Part shown: in pieces, positions 1 to 5,159 of the stretch
Layout of the letters: the number at the start of each line of letters is the position of its first letter
How positions within the stretch are numbered: position 1 is the stretch's first letter
Source: Candidatus Hydrogenedentota bacterium
GTDB lineage: Bacteria > Hydrogenedentota > Hydrogenedentia > Hydrogenedentales > SLHB01
Direction of reading: 5' to 3'
DNA length: 7,330 nt
Assembly: GCA_022706165.1 (NCBI GenBank)
Contig: JAKJDA010000142.1
Span: 1-7,330 of the forward strand
Program-made: the position numbers and the translations under genes
The notes under the pieces: generated by a model
What the model was told of the DNA's origin: nothing
Seen by the model: only the letters and a program-made list of their open reading frames with translations
Database searches by the model: none

Positions 1-1399
1 CGAGGCGCGCTCGAACCGTCGCGACGCGCGCCTTGTCTGTCGTCAACAAAGCACGCTCTAGGCGATCGAGGCGCGACAAGGCCGTCTGCCTGAACTTCTC
101 GGCCAATTCGGCGGCGTGGCGGTCCGAGGATCCCATGTCCTGTGCGAAACCGCGCAAGGCTTCCTCGATGCGCTTCCGATGGGCGCGCATGCGACGGATC
201 GCGTCGCTTTCCGCCGATGCGCGCAGCGCTTTTTCCATCAGGGCGTCCGGCGGCCCCATCAAGTCATGCAGGGAAACATGGCATATCTTGCGAAGGGCGC
301 TTAGCTTTTCAGTGATGAGCAGCGCTTGTGCGCGCGGATAGACCGCCGGCATCGGCAATTCGGCAAAGGTGAAGACGGGCTTCAACTGAGCCCAGTACGC
401 GATTTCACCGGGGCCGCCGACGTATGCGACGACCGGAAAAAGATGCTGTTGAACGATCGGACGCCAAAGCGCGTTGGGGCTGAAGCATTCGGGCTCTGCT
501 CGCAGAAACGCCGCCATGGCTTCTCGCGTGTGCGCTTTGGGGGGAGATCCAACGTGAAAACGGTTCTCGGCAAACACGACTTTTTGACGCTTCCCTTCGG
601 TTTCGATGAAGAACGCGCACTCGTGGTCGTGTTTGCGCACTTGCGGCTCGTAGCCCAAGGCTTCGAGTTCGCGGGCCGCTTCGTTGGCGAGGCGCGCAAC
701 CGCCAACGGTTCTTGCAATGCGCGCTCCATGATGGGCGCGGCGGCCCTGCGGGCTTCGGGCAGATGCGCTGCAAAAAATACGAGGCCGCTTCCCTCGAAG
801 AGGCGGGCCATGATGCGCGCGGTCCAATCGGCAAACGAGTCCGAGGCGTCGAGGCTTTCGTGTAAAAAGGCCGCGATTTCCTGGCGAAACTCGGAGCCTC
901 GCGTCTCCGAAGCCGCCCGGTCGATGATCGCATGCAACGAAGATTCAACGGGCACGCGGTGCAGCGGCAGACCGCGGACATCCGTTTCGGGGGCGTACGT
1001 CAGCACGAGGGGCTGGCCGTTTTTGTTGAGCACGCGGGCCGTGCGGGCTTCCTCGAAATCGTGATCGTCGGTTGCGAGCCAAAACACCGGGACGCACGGC
1101 ATGTTCCGGAGAGCGGTCAGCTCTCGTGCAAGTCGTATCGCGGTAATCGCCTTGTATATCGTATAGAGCGGCCCCGTCAGAAGACCGGGTTGCTGGCCTG
1201 TCGCGATGACCGCCTCGTCGCCGCGGAATGCGGACGAAGCTCCGATGCGTCCCTGATACTGCCGAATGGCCTGCGCGAGCGAGGGGGCCCACTCCCGCGC
1301 GGGAATGTTCCAGTCGTGGCGTTGCACCGAAGATTGGGCAAAAAACGACGTCAGGCGGGGCTTTTCCGTGAGATAATCGTGGAAGATGCCGTCGTTCAT
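1..1399 (-). CDS. bshC: Bacillithiol biosynthesis cysteine-adding enzyme BshC (C-terminus cut by window edge)
   Basis: BshC adds cysteine to glucosaminyl-malate in the last step of bacillithiol synthesis, in the cytoplasm. On the minus strand 466 codons are open from ATG at 1399 to base 1 with no stop. Family members have roughly 540 residues, so perhaps 70 C-terminal residues are missing. Family-typical segments are ATGQQPGLLTGPLYTIYK (66-83), PVFWLATDDHDFEE (104-117, nucleotide-binding-like core) and AYVGGPGEIAYW (325-336). From about 385 onward the chain is charged and helical (many R, E, A, K), matching the coiled coil that follows the BshC core. The start is supported by GGAG (minus strand, 1410-1407) seven bases upstream and by the ATGA overlap with the preceding methyltransferase, which implies coupled translation. 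bshA and bshB are not in the window, as is common since bsh genes are often scattered. Family assignment is firm. The exact enzymatic role rests on the literature for BshC. Confidence 0.95.
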   Translation of the reverse strand, partial: MNDGIFHDYLTEKPRLTSFFAQSSVQRHDWNIPAREWAPSLAQAIRQYQGRIGASSAFRGDEAVIATGQQPGLLTGPLYTIYKAITAIRLARELTALRNMPCVPVFWLATDDHDFEEARTARVLNKNGQPLVLTYAPETDVRGLPLHRVPVESSLHAIIDRAASETRGSEFRQEIAAFLHESLDASDSFADWTARIMARLFEGSGLVFFAAHLPEARRAAAPIMERALQEPLAVARLANEAARELEALGYEPQVRKHDHECAFFIETEGKRQKVVFAENRFHVGSPPKAHTREAMAAFLRAEPECFSPNALWRPIVQQHLFPVVAYVGGPGEIAYWAQLKPVFTFAELPMPAVYPRAQALLITEKLSALRKICHVSLHDLMGPPDALMEKALRASAESDAIRRMRAHRKRIEEALRGFAQDMGSSDRHAAELAEKFRQTALSRLDRLERALLTTDKARVATVRARL

Positions 1400-2145
1400 A
1401 CTTTCGCTCCGACGGCGATCATGCGCGCGTGTTCCCGGGCGAGTGGCTCGCCGTGGAATCCGCCGAAAAAGGAGACCGTCGCAAGTCCGGCCGTGCGCAG
1501 CAGGGATTCGAACTCCTGGGGCGCGTAGAGGCGAACGGATTCGCGGTGTTCGCGGATGCAGACGCCCTGCTGGAAGATGGCCGCTTTTTTGTTGAGTCGT
1601 CGGGAGTTCCGGTCAATCCACCGTTCCTCGCGAATTTCGTGCGATTCCAGCCAACGCACGGTGCGAGGCGCGAGTTTTTCCTCAATGTGCTGTGCGTTCA
1701 CGTGGTCGATGAAGAAACGTCCGCCGGTCTTGAGCGATCGGGCTATCTCCGTCAGGACCCGCGCGTTTTCGGCGTCTTCAAGGAAATAGCCGAAACTGGT
1801 GAAAAAACTCGTGACGGCATCGAAGGCGTTGACAAAGGGGATGGCCCGCATGTCGGCGCGGACCAGCCGGGAGGCCGGCAGCGTTGCTCGGGCCTCGTCG
1901 AGCAGGTAGCGCGAATAGTCCAGCCCGAACGTTGCACCGGCGCAGTTCATCAAATGCATGAGGTGACGTCCGCCCCCGCAGCACACGTCCAACAAGAAGT
2001 CCGATCGCTTGAGCTGCAATTGCGCCGCGGCGAACCGCGCTTCTTGCTCGGCCTGGGCGACGGACCGATGAGCGTATAGAATGGGGTACAGGTCGCCGAA
2101 TGCGTCCTTGAACCAGTTCGCGTGATGCATCGTGTCGTGTTGCAT
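1396..2145 (-). CDS. Class I SAM-dependent methyltransferase, candidate bacillithiol N-methyltransferase
   Basis: This 249-residue cytoplasmic protein has a Rossmann-type methyltransferase fold. Motif I is LLDVCCGGGRH (51-61, SAM-binding glycine loop), the acidic strand-2 end is FGLDYS (73-78), RADMRAIPF (96-104) is the adenine-contact region, FDAVTSFFTSFGYF (108-121) is motif IV-like, and GGRFFIDHVN (141-150) follows. The N-terminus WFKDAFGDLYPILYAHR is typical of a small-molecule methyltransferase group. The frame stays open upstream to an ATG at 2217, but that start has no ribosome site and adds a non-family-like stretch; the ATG at 2145 sits directly below a TATAAT box. Its stop overlaps the bshC start (ATGA), so the two are probably co-translated. 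Known biology: some bacteria methylate bacillithiol to N-methyl-bacillithiol with a SAM methyltransferase (NmbA, described in Chlorobaculum). Assigning that substrate here is inference from linkage only; it could act on another small molecule. Confidence 0.85.
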   Translation of the reverse strand: MQHDTMHHANWFKDAFGDLYPILYAHRSVAQAEQEARFAAAQLQLKRSDFLLDVCCGGGRHLMHLMNCAGATFGLDYSRYLLDEARATLPASRLVRADMRAIPFVNAFDAVTSFFTSFGYFLEDAENARVLTEIARSLKTGGRFFIDHVNAQHIEEKLAPRTVRWLESHEIREERWIDRNSRRLNKKAAIFQQGVCIREHRESVRLYAPQEFESLLRTAGLATVSFFGGFHGEPLAREHARMIAVGAKV

Positions 2146-2351
2146 GAGGCATCCATTATACGGCGGTCGAAAAAAATCATGCCAATCGCCGGAACAAGCC
2201 CTTTTCAGCGGCTGCATATTTCAAGACCGCCGAATTGCATCCATAGGCATTGTCGTTGCGCCGTCCGGCCCGTGAGTGGCGCTCTGGCCCAGACGGGCGT
2301 CCGATCAGGGCATGGCGTTTCTTGGAACTCAAAGGCTTTGGCGGATCGCGA
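2146..2351. other. Intergenic region between the M50 peptidase stop and the methyltransferase start
   Basis: About 200 bases separate two genes on the same strand. Besides the TATAAT box close to the methyltransferase, there is an imperfect inverted repeat: GCCCGT at 2268-2273 pairs with ACGGGC at 2293-2298 across a 19-base loop. It could form a hairpin downstream of the peptidase gene, but no T-run follows on the minus strand, so it does not look like a standard intrinsic terminator. No further gene was recognised here. Confidence 0.4.
2155..2178 (-). promoter_or_regulatory. Sigma70-like promoter for the methyltransferase-bshC pair (box TATAAT)
   Basis: On the minus strand a perfect TATAAT occupies 2160-2155. 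The ATG at 2145 begins nine bases below it, so a start site six or seven bases after the box would give a leader of only about two to four bases. No Shine-Dalgarno sequence precedes the ATG (GGATGCCTC), which agrees with a leaderless or nearly leaderless message. A plausible -35 is weak: TTGGCA lies upstream with an over-long spacer of about 19 bases, and the hexamer at 17-base spacing is poor. The listed span covers the box plus a standard spacer; only the -10 is convincing. Confidence 0.5.
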
Positions 2352-3011
2352 CTATCGTCCTGCGGCGGTTCCGACCAAGAGGTTCATCAACAGCGTCATT
2401 GGCGGCCGCAACACATACGGCGCCATGAGAATGATGAGAATCATGCTGTAGGGGGTCACGGCATCGAGATAGCGCTGGGCCGATCGCGGCAGGAAGTATT
2501 CCAGCACGTGGTGGCCGTCCAGCGGGGGAAGCGGAATGAGGTTGAACACCGCCAGAGCGACGTTTACAACGATAAGGGAAAGGATGATGCGCACAAAAAT
2601 GTACAAGGCCTGGCTGTCAGCCTCCGTTCCTCCCAGTGTGAGGACGAGAACGTGGAGGGATAGGGCGGCCACGATCGCCGTGAGCAGATTCGAGGCGGGT
2701 CCGGCAAGGGCGATGAGCACAGGGTCGCGCCGCATGTTGCGGAGGTTGCGCGGATTGAAGGGAACCGGTTTTGCCCATCCCACCAGAAACCCCGCTCCCG
2801 GCAGGAGCATCATGGCGAGCGGCATGACCACGGTGCCGATGGGGTCTATGTGAGGCAACGGGTTAAGGGTGACCCTGCCCAGCAAGCGGGCGGAAGGATC
2901 GCCGCACCAGTTGGCGACGGCTCCGTGCGCTGCTTCGTGAATGCAAAGGGAGAGGAGCAGACACGGATATTGCAGGAGAACAACGAACAAAAGGTCCTGA
3001 AAATTCGGCAT
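2352..3011 (-). CDS. M50-family (site-2-protease-like) membrane zinc metallopeptidase
   Basis: This 219-residue integral membrane protein has the M50 zinc signature HEAAHG at 25-30 (ligands H25 and H29, catalytic E26) in the first hydrophobic segment. The second signature, NLIPLPPLDG (157-166), supplies the third ligand D165. Hydrophobic stretches near 6-24, 57-80, 98-127, 137-160 and 187-210 give about five to six membrane segments. The loop WAKPVPFNPRNLRN (79-92) is characteristic of the short group without PDZ or CBS domains (YwhC/Rip3-like, MEROPS M50B). Such enzymes cut substrates within the membrane; the substrate cannot be told from sequence. The start at 3011 has only a weak GGGA about ten bases upstream. 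A separate promoter lies upstream and the gene diverges from the HU gene. Family assignment is firm and all metal-binding residues are present. Confidence 0.93.
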   Translation of the reverse strand: MPNFQDLLFVVLLQYPCLLLSLCIHEAAHGAVANWCGDPSARLLGRVTLNPLPHIDPIGTVVMPLAMMLLPGAGFLVGWAKPVPFNPRNLRNMRRDPVLIALAGPASNLLTAIVAALSLHVLVLTLGGTEADSQALYIFVRIILSLIVVNVALAVFNLIPLPPLDGHHVLEYFLPRSAQRYLDAVTPYSMILIILMAPYVLRPPMTLLMNLLVGTAAGR

Positions 3012-3068
3012 CGTCCAATATTCCCATTTGCCAGCGGCCCATCAATCGCTTCATCAAGCCGAGACGGA

Positions 3069-3097
3069 AGTATAGCGTAACGCCGGATCGGGTTCAA
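3069..3097 (-). promoter_or_regulatory. Sigma70-like promoter for the M50 peptidase gene
   Basis: On the minus strand TTGAAC (3097-3092) and TATACT (3074-3069) are separated by 17 bases. That is four of six and five of six matches to the TTGACA and TATAAT consensus at optimal spacing. The expected start site near 3062 leaves a leader of about 50 bases before the ATG at 3011. Prediction from pattern only. Confidence 0.5.
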
Positions 3098-3179
3098 AGA
3101 AAAAGCGCCGTATCGACGCGCCTGACAATGCGGCGCGGCAACGCGGGGGGGGCGTCTTAAAACATACGCGCGAAAGGGT

Positions 3180-3208
3180 TTGCAAGCGAATGGCAGACTT
3201 CGTATAAT
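3180..3208 (+). promoter_or_regulatory. Sigma70-like promoter for the HU-family gene
   Basis: TTGCAA (3180-3185) and a perfect TATAAT (3203-3208) are 17 bases apart, the optimal spacing for the housekeeping sigma factor. The expected start site near 3215 would give a leader of roughly 135 bases before the GTG start of the HU-family gene at 3350. It points away from the M50 promoter; the two -35 boxes are about 80 bases apart and a run of eight G (3145-3152) lies between them. Confidence 0.6.
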
Positions 3209-3214
3209 GTTCTT

Positions 3215-3349
3215 GTTCTGGTTAGGCAATTGGCCGTGTAGGCATGTGTGCTGAGAGGGCGCGAAAGGGGAGCCAGGCAGGGGCCTGTCCCGCCGATCGC
3301 CGCGATGGGCTTGCGGGTCCAACGCCAATGGCGCAGGAGGGTTACCGAC
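3215..3349 (+). other. Long untranslated leader of the HU-family gene, with hairpins
   Basis: This is the stretch from the predicted transcription start to the HU start codon. It can form CAGGC-AGGG-GCCTG, and a small stem CGCC-AAT-GGCG at 3323-3333 ends one base before the AGGAGG ribosome site. An upstream reading frame begins at ATG 3244 without a good ribosome site and runs out of frame past the HU start to a TGA at 3367-3369; it resembles no protein I recognise. No known riboswitch or ribosomal-protein leader was recognised. Confidence 0.3.
3335..3340 (+). promoter_or_regulatory. Shine-Dalgarno AGGAGG that fixes the HU start at GTG 3350
   Basis: A perfect AGGAGG lies nine bases before GTG at 3350 but fifteen bases before the ATG at 3356. 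The spacing favours the GTG. The predicted protein then begins MTMTKREL rather than MTKREL. Confidence 0.7.
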
Positions 3350-3730
3350 GTGACAATGACGAAACGTGAATTGGTCATCCACGTAGCCAACGAGTTGGGC
3401 ATGACCCAGAGCGATGTGGCGAAAATCATCGAAGGAACCTTTGACGCCTTGTCGAAGAGTCTGGCCGAGGGAAAACGTTGGGAATTGCGAGACTTCGGAG
3501 TGTTCGAGGTGAAATCGCGCGCTTCCCGAATCGGCCGGAATCCTCGCACGGGAGACCAGGTCCCTGTGCCGGAACGTCGCGTCGTCACGTTTCGCCCCGG
3601 TAAAAAAATGAAGGAAATGATTGCCGCAGGCAACAGTGCGGCGTTGGATAGTGTCGAACGCCAGCATGACGCCGCCGACGGGAAGGTCCTTTCGAACGGT
3701 TCGGCTGATTCCTGCGACCCCAGTTTCTAG
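3350..3730 (+). CDS. HU/IHF-family nucleoid DNA-binding protein with a C-terminal tail
   Basis: HU-type proteins are small dimeric DNA-bending proteins of the nucleoid. The 126-residue product starts with the helical dimerisation part (TKRELVIHVANELGMTQSDV, 4-23) and continues with FDALSKSLAEGKRWELRDFGVFEV (split here: helix 31-40, then strands 43-54). The DNA-binding arm carries the family signature GRNPRTG (62-68), and VTFRPGKKMKEMI (79-91) closes the fold. The canonical domain ends near residue 92, the usual full length of HU. About 34 further residues, polar and partly acidic (for example DAADGK, NGSADSCD), form a probably disordered tail. The sequence does not say whether it is a homodimeric HU or an IHF-like subunit. 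GTG 3350 was chosen from the Shine-Dalgarno spacing; ATG 3356 is the alternative, and the frame also extends up to 3248 without family similarity. Confidence 0.93.
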   Translation: MTMTKRELVIHVANELGMTQSDVAKIIEGTFDALSKSLAEGKRWELRDFGVFEVKSRASRIGRNPRTGDQVPVPERRVVTFRPGKKMKEMIAAGNSAALDSVERQHDAADGKVLSNGSADSCDPSF

Positions 3731-3783
3731 CGGCCCGTTGCTGCAATCTTGTGCCGCCGAGCGAGGATGATTGGCCCGGGATC

Positions 3784-3817
3784 GCGGCGTGGAACCGCAA
3801 GGAAAGCGGCCCTTTTT
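3784..3817 (+). terminator. Weak candidate terminator after the HU-family gene
   Basis: CCGC (3795-3798) can pair with GCGG (3806-3809) over a seven-base loop, followed by CCC and then five T (3813-3817). A second GCGG at 3784-3787 can pair with the same CCGC, so two alternative four-bp stems compete. The stems are short, so termination would be weak. Apart from this, 3731-3963 shows no convincing promoter or gene, and tsaB may depend partly on read-through. Confidence 0.25.
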
Positions 3818-3963
3818 ACGAGATTCCGCAACGCGGCTTCCGGAAATAGTCCCACGCGCAGGCTACACTACGCCGTGTTCCGGCGACGTTCCAAGGGGTT
3901 GAAAAACAGGCGTTTGCCGGGGCATGGCGAAGTCGCGGCGAAGAGGCGGAGTGTAGAGGCCCC

Positions 3964-4668
3964 ATGAAAATCCTGGCCCTTGATGCGACGACGGCGATTC
4001 TCACGGTGTGCGTGTGGGATGATGGCGCGGTCATGGCCGAGACGGTCGTGAACTGCGGGCGCACACATACCGAGCGTCTCATGGACACAGTGGATTGGGT
4101 TCTGCGCGAAGCCGGCGCCGATGTGGGCGGGCTGGATATGTTGGCCGTGGCCAAGGGGCCGGGGTCGTTCACGGGGTTGCGCGTGGGCGTGGCCGCGATG
4201 AAGGGCTTGGCCCTCGGGGCGGGGTTGCCGCTGGTGGGCGTTCCCACCTTGGATGCCCTGTCCCGGCTTCCGGGACGGTGTGATGGGACGTTGTGCCCAG
4301 TCCTGGACGCCAAGATGAGCGAAGTGTTTGGGGCCGTGTATCGTTTTCGCGATGGCAAGCGGACACGGCTTTCGGGCGACCGGGTTTGTCCTGTCGAATC
4401 GTTGATCGAGGGGTTGGAAGGTCCCGTTTTGTTTTTCGGCGATGGCGCCGCGCTGTATGCCGATCGCATTCGCGCGGTCTTGCCGGAGGCGGTGTTTCTG
4501 CCGTCCGCGGCGACGGTTTCGAGGGCGTGGGCGGTTGCCGAGGAGGCCGCCGTTTTGTTGGCGGCGGGCGCGGGTTCGAATCCGGATGACGTGACGCCCG
4601 TCTATTTGCGGATGTCTCAGGCCGAAGAGCATCGCGATCGCGGGATGCGCGAAGGGGTCCCCGCATGA
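3964..4668 (+). CDS. tsaB: tRNA threonylcarbamoyladenosine biosynthesis protein TsaB (YeaZ)
   Basis: TsaB is the non-catalytic ASKHA-fold partner of TsaD. With TsaE and TsaC it makes the t6A modification at position 37 of ANN-decoding tRNAs in the cytoplasm. The 234-residue length matches the family. Seen in the sequence: the N-terminal strand MKILALDATT (1-10, phosphate-1-like, where family members usually read LAIDTST), THTERLM (35-41), the hallmark AKGPGSFTGLRVGVAAMKG (63-81), LDAKMSEVFGAVY (114-126, usually DARKGEVY) and the C-terminal TPVYLRMSQAEE (211-222, normally PVYLR). GAGG lies four bases before ATG 3964 and a purine-rich AAGAGGCGGAG lies further up. Its stop overlaps the rimI start, a frequent arrangement. 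Assignment is firm. Confidence 0.95.
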   Translation: MKILALDATTAILTVCVWDDGAVMAETVVNCGRTHTERLMDTVDWVLREAGADVGGLDMLAVAKGPGSFTGLRVGVAAMKGLALGAGLPLVGVPTLDALSRLPGRCDGTLCPVLDAKMSEVFGAVYRFRDGKRTRLSGDRVCPVESLIEGLEGPVLFFGDGAALYADRIRAVLPEAVFLPSAATVSRAWAVAEEAAVLLAAGAGSNPDDVTPVYLRMSQAEEHRDRGMREGVPA

Positions 4669-5144
4669 CGTTGGCGCCCGAAGCCGCGGCGCGCTTCGTG
4701 CGTTTGGCGGAGGAGCATTTGCCGGAGGTCGTGCGGATCGAACAGGAAGCCTACCCGGAACCCTGGACGGTCGGGATGTTCCGGCAGGAAATCGAGAGCA
4801 ACCTTTCTCATTTTTTTGTGATGAACCTGGGAGACGAACTCGTGGGGTATGGCGGGTTTTGGCTTGTGCTGGACGAGGCCCATATCACGAGCGTCACGGT
4901 CAAGAACTCGCAGCGGCGCAAGGGGTTGGGCCGTGCGTTGATGACGTTTTTACTCGACAAGGCCCGCGAGGCGGAGGCGCGCATCGCCACCCTGGAAGTC
5001 CGCGTTTCAAATGTTCGGGCGCGCAGCCTGTACGAGAGCCTGGGATTCCAGAGCGTCGGTCTTCGTAAAGGGTATTATCCGAAGACGAACGAGGACGCGG
5101 TCGTAATGCTCAAGGAACTGGGCATCAGCGCTTCTTGCGGGTGA
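4665..5144 (+). CDS. rimI: Ribosomal protein S18-alanine N-acetyltransferase RimI (GNAT family)
   Basis: RimI transfers acetyl from acetyl-CoA to the N-terminal alanine of ribosomal protein S18. The 159-residue product is a single GNAT domain. IEQEAYPEPWTVGMF (25-39) is the RimI-type motif that follows strand 1, ITSVTVKNSQRRKGLGRALM (74-93) carries the acetyl-CoA pyrophosphate-binding RRKGLG, and LEVRVSNVRARSLYESLGF (110-128) holds the expected glutamate (E111) and general-acid tyrosine (Y123). RKGYYPKTNEDAVVM (134-148) matches the RimI C-terminus. ATG 4665 overlaps the tsaB stop (ATGA) and AAGGGG lies seven bases upstream inside tsaB. Linkage to tsaB is the known common arrangement. Substrate is inferred from family membership; related GNATs can be broader. 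Confidence 0.93.
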   Translation: MTLAPEAAARFVRLAEEHLPEVVRIEQEAYPEPWTVGMFRQEIESNLSHFFVMNLGDELVGYGGFWLVLDEAHITSVTVKNSQRRKGLGRALMTFLLDKAREAEARIATLEVRVSNVRARSLYESLGFQSVGLRKGYYPKTNEDAVVMLKELGISASCG

Positions 5145-5148
5145 GGAA
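5143..5148 (+). promoter_or_regulatory. Shine-Dalgarno GAGGAA overlapping the rimI stop codon
   Basis: GAGGAA shares its first two bases with the rimI TGA (5142-5144) and lies eleven bases before ATG 5160. This supports that ATG as the start of the glycoside hydrolase gene and suggests translation coupled to rimI. Confidence 0.6.
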
Positions 5149-5159
5149 CACTATCGCGG

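Noticed and set aside
326..1528. Open frames on the plus strand at 326-865 and 932-1528, and minus-strand frames at 382-981 and 405-827
   Set aside because: All lie over bshC in other frames. The bshC frame is continuous for 466 codons with clear family motifs; the others show none and arise from high GC content.
1429..2079. 216-codon open frame on the plus strand opposite the methyltransferase
   Set aside because: Antisense to a gene with clear SAM-binding motifs; its product resembles no known family.
2146..2217. Longer methyltransferase start at ATG 2217
   Set aside because: No ribosome site, the extra 24 residues are not family-like, and they would run across the TATAAT box next to the better start at 2145.
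2846..3667. 273-codon minus-strand frame spanning the intergenic region and part of the HU gene
   Set aside because: It runs across both predicted promoters and opposite HU, overlaps the M50 N-terminus in another frame, and its composition is shadow-like.
3749..3967. 72-codon plus-strand frame ending in an ATGA overlap with tsaB
   Set aside because: The overlap looks suggestive, but there is no ribosome site, the product is arginine-rich like translated GC-rich noncoding DNA, and no family is recognisable.
3868..4632. 254-codon minus-strand frame opposite tsaB
   Set aside because: Antisense shadow of a clearly recognised gene, with a low-complexity product rich in P, R, H and Q.
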